Notes under the pieces: model-generated | Database searches by the model: none | What the model was told of the DNA's origin: nothing | Seen by the model: only the letters and a program-made list of their open reading frames with translations | Made by a program: the position numbers and the translations under genes | In this document: one piece after another, positions 35,084 through 44,394 of the stretch | How positions within the stretch are numbered: position 1 is the stretch's first letter | How the letters are laid out: every line of letters begins with the position of its first letter | Assembly: GCA_964570685.1 (NCBI GenBank) | Contig: CAZMZC010000002.1 | Span: 62,001 to 126,000, forward strand | Source of the DNA: UBA1189 sp964570685 | Lineage (GTDB): Bacteria > Bacteroidota > Bacteroidia > Bacteroidales > Bacteroidaceae | DNA: 64,000 nucleotides | Reading direction: 5' to 3'

Positions 35084-35494
35084 ATGACACAGCAAACAGA
35101 AATCACATTACGTGCACGAGGCCGTGGCTTTCACCTCATCACTGCCGAAGTGACAGAAAAGTTACCTGCACTACCCGAGCAAGGACTACTACACTTGTAC
35201 ATCAAGCACACGAGTTGCTCATTGGCCATCAACGAGAATGCCGACCCCGACGTACGTTACGATATGGAGCAGATATTCAACCGCTTGGTTCGCGAAAATG
35301 AACCGTACTACACCCACACCTTTGAAGGAGCCGACGATATGCCTGCGCATGCCAAGGCAATCATTGCAGGATGCAGCCTCAGCATCCCCATCACACGTGG
35401 ACGGCTCAATATGGGTACATGGCAGGGAATATATCTGTGCGAGTTTCGCAATCACGGCGGTGCACGCCATATAGTAGCCACTATCATATCATAA
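35084..35494 (+). CDS. YjbQ/UPF0047 family protein
   Basis: The ATG at 35084 gives 136 residues, the usual length of UPF0047 (YjbQ) proteins, some of which have thiamin-phosphate synthase activity in genetic tests. The conserved residues are present: HTSCSLAINENADPDV near 45-60, HTFEGADDMPAHAKA near 82-96, and GTWQGIYLCEFR near 113-124 before a final H-rich loop. The start is supported by a -7 box 28 bp upstream. Its physiological role is unclear. An alpha/beta hydrolase gene follows 11 bp later. Confidence 0.88.
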   Translation: MTQQTEITLRARGRGFHLITAEVTEKLPALPEQGLLHLYIKHTSCSLAINENADPDVRYDMEQIFNRLVRENEPYYTHTFEGADDMPAHAKAIIAGCSLSIPITRGRLNMGTWQGIYLCEFRNHGGARHIVATIIS

Positions 35495-35505
35495 TCCCAA
35501 AGCAC

Positions 35506-36663
35506 ATGAGACAAATACTTCCGACAGTGCTGCTTATAGCTGCAGCATGCACGATGCAAGCTCAAGAGAGCGAGCCGATGACACATGAGGTATGGAAAAG
35601 CATGCCAGCCTTCTATGAGGAACTGAAGGCAACACTGACCTATCCGATGGCATGGGGAAATTCACCCACAAAGCGATACAGCAAGTGGCAACGTGAAGGG
35701 CGGGCCAAAGTGCTGGAGTGTATGAGTCCTGCTCCCCCGCAAGCAGCCAGTTTCGCTCCAAGGATTCTTGCCGAGGAACAGCGTGAAGGCTACAGAGCAC
35801 AGAAAATAGAGTTCAACATCAACGCGTGGAGCCGCATACAGGGTTATCTGCTCATCCCCGACGGGGAGGATCCCTTTCCCGCAGTACTGGCATTACATGA
35901 TCATGGAGCACATTTCAGCATCGGAAAGGAGAAGATGGTGAAACCTTTCTGCGTATCAGATGTCGTGATGGACGATGCCGAGAAATGGACCCATGCATGC
36001 TACGGTGGAGTATTTGTTGGCGACCGCTTAGCCCGCGAAGGCTATGTGGTATTAGCAGTAGACGCACTCTTCTGGGGCGACCGTGGCCGTCGTGAGGGAG
36101 TGGACTATGATGCACAACAGGCACTTAACAGTAACCTGCAACAGATGGGTATGTCCTTCGGAAGCTTCATTGCTTGGGACGACCTGCGCAGCGTAGAGTT
36201 TCTCAACACATTGCCGTGTGTGAAGCAGGGCGAGATTGCGGTTCTCGGGCATTCGATGGGTGCTCATCGGGCATGGATGACAGCCGCCCTATCTGATGAG
36301 GTAAAAACTGGCGTAGCCATTTGTTGGATGAACACCACTGAGCACCTGATGACACTATCCAACAATCAGAACAAGGGAGGTTCGGCCTATGCAATGATTA
36401 TACCTGGCATACGCAACTTCTTGGATTATCCTCATGTTGCATCCTTGGCATGCCCCAAGCCTATGCTTTTCATGAATGGTACGAAAGACAAGTTATTCCC
36501 TGTGCAAGGCGTAGAGGCGGCCTACTCCGAGATGCATCGTGTATGGCAATCGCAAGGGGCTGGTGAGCATCTGGTTACACGCCTCGTAGAGTCGCCTCAC
36601 TACTTCGGTGAAGCAATGCAGATAGAAGCGATAGAGTTCCTCAACAAAGTACTCAAGAAATAA
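35506..36663 (+). CDS. Secreted alpha/beta hydrolase (dienelactone-hydrolase/acetyl-esterase-like)
   Basis: The ATG at 35506 gives 385 residues with a signal sequence (MRQILPTVLLIAAACTMQAQ). The fold is alpha/beta hydrolase: oxyanion region LALHDHG near 131, nucleophile elbow GHSMGAH (near 247-253), candidate acid Asp in NGTKDKLFPV and histidine in ESPHYFGE. The sequence resembles the putative acetyl-xylan/dienelactone esterases of Bacteroidota. Cys15 might be lipidated, but the residue at -3 is not aliphatic, so this is uncertain. It is probably in one transcript with the yjbQ-like gene and ends at a strong terminator. Confidence 0.8.
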   Translation: MRQILPTVLLIAAACTMQAQESEPMTHEVWKSMPAFYEELKATLTYPMAWGNSPTKRYSKWQREGRAKVLECMSPAPPQAASFAPRILAEEQREGYRAQKIEFNINAWSRIQGYLLIPDGEDPFPAVLALHDHGAHFSIGKEKMVKPFCVSDVVMDDAEKWTHACYGGVFVGDRLAREGYVVLAVDALFWGDRGRREGVDYDAQQALNSNLQQMGMSFGSFIAWDDLRSVEFLNTLPCVKQGEIAVLGHSMGAHRAWMTAALSDEVKTGVAICWMNTTEHLMTLSNNQNKGGSAYAMIIPGIRNFLDYPHVASLACPKPMLFMNGTKDKLFPVQGVEAAYSEMHRVWQSQGAGEHLVTRLVESPHYFGEAMQIEAIEFLNKVLKK

Positions 36664-36668
36664 ATAAC

Positions 36669-36706
36669 AAACAGAATGGTCTGCGCATGCACAGACCATT
36701 CTGTTT
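36669..36706. terminator. Bidirectional terminator hairpin
   Basis: A perfect 15-bp stem (36669-36683 AAACAGAATGGTCTG and 36692-36706) encloses the loop CGCATGCA. A-run and T-run ends make it work in both directions. It separates the convergent esterase and metalloprotease genes. Confidence 0.9.
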
Positions 36707-36725
36707 ATCATCCTAATCGGTAAGC

Positions 36726-39700
36726 CTATTTCACCAACACCTTGCGACCACCTACGATGTAGATACCTGCAGGTAGTCCTTCAAGAGTGGAGACTGCCGT
36801 GCGCACACGTACTCCCGTGATGCTATACACATCCATCGGCGTATCTGTGACAGGCAACATAACCTCTTCGATATCGTTGACAAGGTCTTCGGCTATTGTG
36901 CCATAATAATAGAGGCGGAAGTTGTCAAAGATAGTCCAATATGAAGTACTTGAGGTTGTACTGCGCAGACCGATCTTAAGCTTGCTGCCATCAGTTTTCA
37001 CGGTAGTGGTAAGAGCATTGTCGTACAGTCCTTTGGCAAAATACAAGCTGGCAGCCTGCATATTGTTGGGAACATAGCGGGGCGGTATATCGGCTACCTG
37101 CACCTCAGCACCACCCAACTTTCCCGTACGTGCTTCGGAAGCGATATTGCAAATCTTGACATTGGAAGTACCGGCATAGAGCTGCGTGGTGACATTATCA
37201 TTGCCAGCAACATAGCTGTTGTATACCTCGACAGCCTCACCCGGACGCTGGTAGGCCTGCACGCGAAGTTGGTAGGTACCCGCAGGAAGATTACTGATGG
37301 TCTGATTAAAGTCGAATGTTTTCTCGAAATACTCCATACAAGAGAAGCTAAGTGTAGGTGCATCGGACCATCCCTCAGCATCGTCAATAGCAGCATTAGC
37401 AATCATATAGGTAAGGTCAAACGGCTGTGCAACATCTGTGGGTGTCGCATTGGCAAGGAAAGTGAATATTGCTTCCTCGGCTATAGCAATCAGCGCTGTA
37501 ACCTCCTCGGCGGTTGTCACCTCGCTACGATTGGTCTCAAGGTTAGTCAGGACGGCATTGATAGCAGCATCTACTCCCTCGGCCTCTTCGCTATGAGGAA
37601 CGGCAACAAGTGTTTTGATGCGTTCGATGACGGCATCCAAATCGCTCACGAAACTAGCTACGCAGGCTGCCTCAAAGTCGGTAGCCTCCTCGGCTGTAAG
37701 CAACATCCAGCGCTGCACGGTGGCCGCATTGCCCAGGTTGAATGAAGCTGTGCTTGTCGTCCCGTTAGAACCCGCAATAAGAGTGGTAGGATTGAGCTTA
37801 TGCTCGGGATGGATAATCCAATAACCGCGTAGCCTCATTTCGCTATCGCCACTTCCAATCACAGCATCTATACGAGAACGCATGAAATGGAAGTTATCAT
37901 TCGAGGCTGGCTCTGTACGAGCTATAGTGCGTATGCCATTCGTGCCCGTGCTGTTGTAAGTGACGTAACGCCCTGTGGCTGCATTGCGTAGTTGATAGTA
38001 GCTGTTGTCGGGATTAAAGGTAATATACCAAGCAGCGCTATCATTAGCAAGAGCCGTAGAAGCATTCATCTCTTTCCATACGAGCATGCCTTTCTCATTC
38101 TGCACGAGGTATGAGGTATAGAGTCCGAACTTCTCGTTCTCATTCTTGATATAGTACTTGATGGTGTCTTCCTGCTCAAAGACATAGGCGGGCGTGCAGA
38201 ATCCGCCTGTGGGGGGCAGTCCATCTTCGCCTAATGCCTGATGGATAAGAGCATTGCTGATATAAAGAATAGCCGAACCATTATCTTCGTGAGCACCATT
38301 AACACCATAAGGCCACATGTGCGTACCATCACCCGTCATCACGGAGGTAGTATTATTATCGAGGAAACGCACTACGGCTGTGGCGCGGTCGCCAAGCCAG
38401 TCGCCACGCCCACTACCGGCACGCAGGGGCGAGGAGCCGCCATTCCATATCTCGTGTGTGCCTACGCCGATACCGTGGCCGAGCTCGTGAAGGATAGTAC
38501 CTGTGCGTTGATAGGAGGCGTTAGGGCCTACACGCATCCAACCGCCATACGAGCACTCTGCTGTAGGGGTTCCCGAACCATAATGTACCGAAGTATGGAA
38601 ACCTGTGATACTGGTATAAGTGTTCAGATAGTTCACTGCGTCAGCTACTGCCGCATTAATTCGCTCGTTGGCTGCAGCATCGGCTCCATTGTCATACGAC
38701 CAGGTTATTTTTCCTTGCGGCAATGTTATCACCTTCTTCACTTCACCATAGCCTACAGCATAGGTTTTAGTTATCGCATACGCGCGTACATAATATATAG
38801 TAGATGGTTCAAGGTTTTCCATCATATAGATACGTCCGTTCTGTGAGTGATACTTCGTAGAGCGGTTATCCAATACGGTGGGCTCAGGTTCAGTACTCCA
38901 ACAGAACCCCTGCTCCAAGAGATTCGAACTTGTGACTCCACTGATGGTACTACGTCCCAATGCGACTGTAGAGCCACGAGCTACATAATCGTTTGTTACC
39001 ACTGTCGGCACTGTCCCTTCTCCATTAGCCACGTGGTAACAGAACACGGCATCCTTCAGTGTCTGAGTAGCATTTTTTATCTCATCAGTAGTAACATTTG
39101 GTGTATTTGCCACCTGCATGGCCTTTTCAATGGCTTCTTGCAGAGCAGCAGCACCACTGCCAGTGCCATCACCCAACAATGTAGTCGCATCATTGATGGC
39201 TGTTTGCAAGGCCGTATGGGCTGCCACAATAGCCTTATAAGTCGTGACGGCAGCATTGACTTCAGCAGTTGCTGCATCCAGCATTTCTACTGTTGCCTCA
39301 GCATTGTCATATATTTGCTGAGCCTTGTCTATAGCGGCCTGCAGTTCGGCACTGCCGTATCCAGTATTGTCGTCCAACTGCTTTACAGCAGCGTCTATAC
39401 CTTTCTTGAGGTTCTTATAAGCAGTCTGCAAGGTCTTATAGGCAGCGATGGCTTTATTGAGCGCAGCGGTGGCAACGACTTGCTCTTCGGGAGTAGCCAA
39501 CGAGTCATTATACACAATAGTGGCAACATCAAGTGCCGTCTTCAAATCGGCCGCTCCATTGCTTGTTCCATCGCCATACAGCTCAGTAGCATCCTCTACC
39601 GCATCGCCCAACTGGCTGCCATCCCAAGTATGGGAAAGAATCTTCACATAGTCAACTGAGAGCTTTGCCGAGTTAGCCGAACCGCTGGCTGCAGCCTTCA

Positions 39701-40259
39701 TGCCCACCTGTATCTTACCTGTTCTATTGATAATGAGTTTGAAGTTCAATGTATCGGTCACCCATTGTTTGGATGGAAACGTTGTTATTGCCGACATGGA
39801 GCTGTTGCCAGAACTGGGTAGCCAGCCAAAAAGGCTGCTACCACTGGTAGCTGTACCACTATTATAATAGGCGGTCACCAAAGAGTACTCTCCTTTCGGA
39901 AGAGTCACCTCTTGATAAAGCTTGATGGACTCTTCCCATCCTGTGCTAAGAGCCAGCACACCACCTTCAGCCAAGCCGTCCACATTGGTCGATGGCACAC
40001 TAGCGCCATTGAATGTTTTCTTAGTACCTATCTGATAGGTGCCCACGATGGTGTAGTTCACGGAGTAGTCATTGGTCCATCCTTCCACAGGAAGCATTTC
40101 TTGTTGCACGTTACCAGTAGCACCGGCATCGTAGTCATAATGTGTATCAAAACCTGCGTTCTCCAAGTAAAGCGCTGTAACATCGACCTGCGCCATAATA
40201 CCCGATGCACCTAAAATAGCACATAGGACAACGAGCATTCTTTGTTTAATGTTTTTCAT
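36726..40259 (-). CDS. T9SS-exported multidomain zinc metalloprotease
   Basis: The ATG at 40259 gives 1177 residues and a clean signal peptide (MKNIKQRMLVVLCAILGASG, ending MAQ). The order is: beta-sandwich (about 25-210), three FIVAR-like helical modules (about 215-405), an FN3-like domain (about 415-515), a metalloprotease domain (about 515-690), a lectin-like part (about 690-860), another FIVAR-like module, a second beta-sandwich and a T9SS tail (MDVYSITGVRVRT...LPAGIYIVGGRKVLVK split by a loop). The zinc motif is HELGHGIGVGTHE (His591, Glu592, His595, with His602), one residue longer than HExxHxxGxxH. GDGTHMWPYG follows near 643. It starts 19 bp after the GH31 gene. Substrates are unknown; glycoproteins are a reasonable guess. 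Confidence 0.7.
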   Translation of the reverse strand: MKNIKQRMLVVLCAILGASGIMAQVDVTALYLENAGFDTHYDYDAGATGNVQQEMLPVEGWTNDYSVNYTIVGTYQIGTKKTFNGASVPSTNVDGLAEGGVLALSTGWEESIKLYQEVTLPKGEYSLVTAYYNSGTATSGSSLFGWLPSSGNSSMSAITTFPSKQWVTDTLNFKLIINRTGKIQVGMKAAASGSANSAKLSVDYVKILSHTWDGSQLGDAVEDATELYGDGTSNGAADLKTALDVATIVYNDSLATPEEQVVATAALNKAIAAYKTLQTAYKNLKKGIDAAVKQLDDNTGYGSAELQAAIDKAQQIYDNAEATVEMLDAATAEVNAAVTTYKAIVAAHTALQTAINDATTLLGDGTGSGAAALQEAIEKAMQVANTPNVTTDEIKNATQTLKDAVFCYHVANGEGTVPTVVTNDYVARGSTVALGRSTISGVTSSNLLEQGFCWSTEPEPTVLDNRSTKYHSQNGRIYMMENLEPSTIYYVRAYAITKTYAVGYGEVKKVITLPQGKITWSYDNGADAAANERINAAVADAVNYLNTYTSITGFHTSVHYGSGTPTAECSYGGWMRVGPNASYQRTGTILHELGHGIGVGTHEIWNGGSSPLRAGSGRGDWLGDRATAVVRFLDNNTTSVMTGDGTHMWPYGVNGAHEDNGSAILYISNALIHQALGEDGLPPTGGFCTPAYVFEQEDTIKYYIKNENEKFGLYTSYLVQNEKGMLVWKEMNASTALANDSAAWYITFNPDNSYYQLRNAATGRYVTYNSTGTNGIRTIARTEPASNDNFHFMRSRIDAVIGSGDSEMRLRGYWIIHPEHKLNPTTLIAGSNGTTSTASFNLGNAATVQRWMLLTAEEATDFEAACVASFVSDLDAVIERIKTLVAVPHSEEAEGVDAAINAVLTNLETNRSEVTTAEEVTALIAIAEEAIFTFLANATPTDVAQPFDLTYMIANAAIDDAEGWSDAPTLSFSCMEYFEKTFDFNQTISNLPAGTYQLRVQAYQRPGEAVEVYNSYVAGNDNVTTQLYAGTSNVKICNIASEARTGKLGGAEVQVADIPPRYVPNNMQAASLYFAKGLYDNALTTTVKTDGSKLKIGLRSTTSSTSYWTIFDNFRLYYYGTIAEDLVNDIEEVMLPVTDTPMDVYSITGVRVRTAVSTLEGLPAGIYIVGGRKVLVK

Positions 40260-40278
40260 TACTTTATGTTTATTTGGA

Positions 40279-43200
40279 TTATTCAATAGTGTTCATCTTC
40301 TTGTCTACAAGCATCACATCCTGCATCTGCAAGTTGAGCATCTCGCTACTCTTAAGAGCAACGAAGGTAATCTCCACGATGTCGCCATTACCGCTGAGTG
40401 TGGGCTTGTTTCCTGTGTTGACAAAGGTTGGGTAAAGCGCCTTCTGGCCATTCTTGTGCAGACGGTCGTAGGTAAGGTTGTCCATTTCCTTGGCACCTAT
40501 CGAGTTGGTATGCACATACCGAAGTTGAGTGGCATCGTAGGGGATGGCCACGCTCCAAGCATTCACCTCGTTGAGGCCGCTACCACGGATAATGACCTTC
40601 ACTTCCTCGCCTTCACGGATGCTCTTGGGTGCTACAAGTTCGAGCTTACCGGCCAGTGTACCCATGCCATAGGTATTCACGCCACCATGCATAGCTACGC
40701 CTACGGTAGCGATGTCGAAGGCATCGATAAGTCCGTTCTTGTTGATGTCACCGCCGCTGATGTAACCGTCGAAGTCGGAGTCGCCGGCACGCAATCCGGT
40801 ATAGTTCATATATGAGGTGTAGTCATCTTTGTCTACACGACCGTCGTGGTTGATGTCGCCCTGCAATACGGTTTCCGTACCAGGCACCTTGAAGATATAC
40901 ATCTCACGGCCCGAACCGAAGTTTCCGCGTGCAGCGGTAACATGCATCTTCATATAGCGTGCCGATGACTTGCCATCAAAAGCGATAGTTTTCATTGTGC
41001 CATCGGGCGCCCAATTGAAGCCTACAGGCTCGCTCCAAACTTTGCGGTCGATACTGTAGGTGATAGTACCTTGGAGAAGTGTGCCGTTGCCACCATCCTC
41101 ACGGGGGAGGTACTCGAGTTTGTCGAGCACGTTGACTCCACCGAGGTCAATCTCCATGGTGAAAGGCACTGCGCCACCTGCCCAATCGGTATGCCAGATA
41201 CTGGTCTCGTCGTAGTCGAAGAACTTATGTACGCCCTGACCGGGTTGGTCTTTGCAAGTGTTCTCGGCCTTGATGCCGGGGATGGCAAACTCAAGCGGGT
41301 TGGAGAGGGTCTGCACCTTAGCTTCAGCCCATTTTGATGCACCATCAGCATTCACCGCACGCAGACGGAAGGTGTATTCAGTCTCGGCCTGAAGTTCCTC
41401 GAAACGGAGCAGGGTGTCGCGGATGGTAGAGTAGAGCATACCATCGAACTCAATCTCGTAGTAGTCGGCTTCGGGCATCAGCTCCCAAGTAGGAGTGAGC
41501 ACATAAGGCTCAATATTCTCTTCGGTGAAGGTGATGGCAGGAGTGGCCAGCTTGCCCGTCTTTGCCACCAAGGGGTCGGTCTCCTCAAACTGATAGCCCT
41601 CCACGATAACCTCTACGGCATTCTTGGTCACATCGGTAGCAGCAATCTTCACCATCAAGCGGGGAGCACCCTTGATGCTCACCTCGGCCGCTGCGGTGCC
41701 GTGTGTAGAGAATTGGTTGAGCTCGGGCGCGGCATCATAGTAGTAGACATTGTCGGTCACGATAAGCTCGGCCGCCGAACGCACTGCCTCGAGTTCCACC
41801 TTGTTGCCACCAACCTTGGCTATCACCTTCTTGGGGGCCTCGTTCATATAGATACGCATCTCGGTGCGCTTCTCGGGTACAAAGCCCTCGAATGTACCTG
41901 TTGTGGGAGCTACGGTCACGGTAGCCTTACCCTTCTTGGCGCTGCTGCTCACCTTGGTCTCCACGTACTCGCCGAACAGATAAGCCTGTGTGCGGCCATC
42001 ATCATCGTACTCGGTGAAGCTGCTCTCACCATAGGGGTAGATATCGTAGATGCGGACCGTGGGGTCTATCTCGTTCACATTGTTGTGCGGATGGGTGAGG
42101 GGCACGATAGCGCCAGCCTTCACGAACAGAGGCTGCTTCCACAAAGGAGCATCGTAACTGTTGATGATGCGGCCACCCTTGTAGTGCGCACCAGTGAAGT
42201 AGTCTACCCATTGGCCTTCGGGCAGATAGATGCCGTGGCGCACGTCGTTGCCCTCAGCATCGGACGCAGTATTCTGATAGATGGGCGCTACGAGATACCA
42301 AGGCCCGAACATATACTGGTATTGTGTAGCCTTGCCGAGGGTGTAGGCATTCTCTTCGTCGAGGAACATGGCACGCACCATAGGCTTGCCAAACACGGCC
42401 TCGCGAGCAATGCTATAGGTATAAGGTGTAAGTACTGACTTCCACTTCAGGTATGAACGGTTGATGGATGTGGCAGGTTCGCCCAATGCATGGGGATACT
42501 TCTCGTTGGCACCCCATCCGTCCATATTGAGGAGCATAGGCGAGAAGGTCTTCCACTCGTAGTCGCGCACAAAGACGGGTACGTTCTTGCCACCGAAAAT
42601 ACCATCCATATCACTGGATACGTTGGGCTGACCAGAGAGCCCCGAGCCGATGTATGTGGGGATGTGGAAGCGGATGTACTCCCAGTTACCGCCCGTCTGG
42701 TCGCCACTCCACAGGCCGGCATAGCGCTGTGTGCCTGCCCAGCCGTCAAGCGTGATGATGAAGGGGCGTGCATTGTCGCCATATTCAGGCATTACCTTGG
42801 CTACGTCGGCCACGCCATTGAGACCGAACGAGTAACCAGGACCTACCCAAGCCACGTCGGTCTTGAGGATGCGTACACCGGCATCGCGTACCTCACGGAC
42901 GATATCGCGCTGTAGCAGCGGCTCTACACCCTCTTTGGGATAGAGGTCCGACTGCGTCCAAAGTCCCAGCTCTACGCCATGCTGGCGGGCATATTCGCCA
43001 AACTGACGCAGGTTCTCGATGTTGCCTTCGAGCGTACCCGTCTGTCCGTATCCGGCACCGTATCCGTCGTTGGGGAGTATCCACCCGAGGGGCATATCAT
43101 GAGCAGCGTAACGGTCTATCACGGCACGGGCCGAGAACTGATAGTTACCGTTATTTGTAGGTACGCGTACCTCGCCATTCCCTGCCACTGACGCCGAGCC

Positions 43201-44154
43201 TGCGGCTGCGACCATACCATCTGCTTTCTCGCCATTGAGAGTCTCTCTGATGCCTCCATTGTTCTTCTGGCTCTCCTTGTATCGCTTGCCATCCTCAAAG
43301 AGCACACCACCCTCGGCAGTCTCGGTCCAGTAGTCACGGTTGTAAGCGTTGAGGTGACCCTCGTAGAAACCAAACTTGGGCAACAACACGGGATTACCTG
43401 TGAGTTGGTAGAAGTCGCCCAGCAGTGTCACGGGACCCTCGCCTACCATCACGAAGAGGTCAAGGTAGTCGCCATCGTGCTGCATCTTTACGGTGCCATC
43501 GGCTTCAGAGTTGAAGTCGTATACGCCTTTCTTGAAGGTATACCACATCACACCATAGCCGCCCGTAGACCAGTAGAACGGAGTGGGCGAGGTCACGCCG
43601 CCATCCACCCAGTTGTTCGAATTGATGATCTGTATCACCTTGCCACGATGCGAGAAGCGTCCGTTCTGCATACCGCCACCGTAGAAGTACTCATCCTCGG
43701 CTGCCTTCACGGTCATCGCAGCCACACCCTCCTTGATAGTAGCGGGAGTAGTCTCCTCGAATACCACCTTCTTGGTAGCGCGGTCGGTCACTGCCATCAG
43801 GCCGGTAGCCTTGTCTACCACCACCTTGATGCGCGGTGTGGTCATTACCGTCTTGTCGCCCTTCTCCTTTACGGTGAGGCCAGTTACATCGCGACGAGGA
43901 TTCTCGACCAATATCTGCGCCTCGGGGGTAGCCACGGGGTCGCGCATCTCACCACCTTGCGGGTCTTGGAACACGCGGAAGATGTCGTCGCCATAGAAAT
44001 CGAACGTACGGCATACGCTGTCGGCAAGATATACCTCCACAATAGTACCATTTACTTTCACACCGTTCTTGTCACCACATTGGGTAAATGCCAAGAGCAC
44101 TATTACAGCCATTGCTACTGCCTTGGCGCATCGCATAAGATTGTTTTTCATCAT
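40279..44154 (-). CDS. GH31 glycosidase lipoprotein with FN3, discoidin, dockerin and cohesin-like modules
   Basis: The ATG at 44154 gives 1291 residues; the N-terminus has a hydrophobic stretch and Cys26 (FTQC), a somewhat atypical lipobox. GH31 body: N-terminal beta-sandwich to about 245, TIM barrel about 255-600 with candidate nucleophile Asp433 (LKTDVAWVG) and acid/base Asp485 (LWSGDQTGG), plus C-terminal beta domains to about 810. FN3-like (about 872-950), F5/8 type C (about 955-1092), a type I dockerin-like pair of calcium loops (GDINHDGRVDKDD and GDINKNGLIDAFD, about 1096-1156) and a cohesin-like sandwich (about 1168-1288) follow. An alpha-glucosidase/galactosidase-type activity is likely; the exact sugar is unknown. 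The metalloprotease gene follows in the same operon. Confidence 0.85.
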   Translation of the reverse strand: MMKNNLMRCAKAVAMAVIVLLAFTQCGDKNGVKVNGTIVEVYLADSVCRTFDFYGDDIFRVFQDPQGGEMRDPVATPEAQILVENPRRDVTGLTVKEKGDKTVMTTPRIKVVVDKATGLMAVTDRATKKVVFEETTPATIKEGVAAMTVKAAEDEYFYGGGMQNGRFSHRGKVIQIINSNNWVDGGVTSPTPFYWSTGGYGVMWYTFKKGVYDFNSEADGTVKMQHDGDYLDLFVMVGEGPVTLLGDFYQLTGNPVLLPKFGFYEGHLNAYNRDYWTETAEGGVLFEDGKRYKESQKNNGGIRETLNGEKADGMVAAAGSASVAGNGEVRVPTNNGNYQFSARAVIDRYAAHDMPLGWILPNDGYGAGYGQTGTLEGNIENLRQFGEYARQHGVELGLWTQSDLYPKEGVEPLLQRDIVREVRDAGVRILKTDVAWVGPGYSFGLNGVADVAKVMPEYGDNARPFIITLDGWAGTQRYAGLWSGDQTGGNWEYIRFHIPTYIGSGLSGQPNVSSDMDGIFGGKNVPVFVRDYEWKTFSPMLLNMDGWGANEKYPHALGEPATSINRSYLKWKSVLTPYTYSIAREAVFGKPMVRAMFLDEENAYTLGKATQYQYMFGPWYLVAPIYQNTASDAEGNDVRHGIYLPEGQWVDYFTGAHYKGGRIINSYDAPLWKQPLFVKAGAIVPLTHPHNNVNEIDPTVRIYDIYPYGESSFTEYDDDGRTQAYLFGEYVETKVSSSAKKGKATVTVAPTTGTFEGFVPEKRTEMRIYMNEAPKKVIAKVGGNKVELEAVRSAAELIVTDNVYYYDAAPELNQFSTHGTAAAEVSIKGAPRLMVKIAATDVTKNAVEVIVEGYQFEETDPLVAKTGKLATPAITFTEENIEPYVLTPTWELMPEADYYEIEFDGMLYSTIRDTLLRFEELQAETEYTFRLRAVNADGASKWAEAKVQTLSNPLEFAIPGIKAENTCKDQPGQGVHKFFDYDETSIWHTDWAGGAVPFTMEIDLGGVNVLDKLEYLPREDGGNGTLLQGTITYSIDRKVWSEPVGFNWAPDGTMKTIAFDGKSSARYMKMHVTAARGNFGSGREMYIFKVPGTETVLQGDINHDGRVDKDDYTSYMNYTGLRAGDSDFDGYISGGDINKNGLIDAFDIATVGVAMHGGVNTYGMGTLAGKLELVAPKSIREGEEVKVIIRGSGLNEVNAWSVAIPYDATQLRYVHTNSIGAKEMDNLTYDRLHKNGQKALYPTFVNTGNKPTLSGNGDIVEITFVALKSSEMLNLQMQDVMLVDKKMNTIE

Positions 44155-44394
44155 AGTATTTTGTTGTTCATCCCTTTCAATTGCAACACTTTCAGCGTGT
44201 AAAGATAGATATTTTACGCCATACCGCCAAGCAAAAAAGATGAGAATTGCGCTCAATGCAAAAAGAACAGAAAGGAACAGCAACATATAACCCCTATCGC
44301 AATTGCAAATTGGCAAGCAGGGAACTCATTATACAGATTCCATTCCACCCCAAAAAACAATATGAGTTCAGCCTAAGCCGAACTCACATTACAG
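44155..44394. other. Promoter region of the GH31 operon and end of gadC
   Basis: This 240-bp gap has no gene. It holds AT-rich sequence above the GH31 start and, near gadC, a minus-strand terminator (44363-44386). No clear TAnnTTTG box was found before the GH31 start. Confidence 0.4.
44363..44386 (-). terminator. gadC terminator hairpin
   Basis: TGAGTTC at 44363-44369 pairs with GAACTCA at 44380-44386, with two more pairs inside around a CTAA loop. On the minus strand it is followed by ATATTGTTTTTT, which fits a rho-independent terminator for gadC. Confidence 0.7.
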
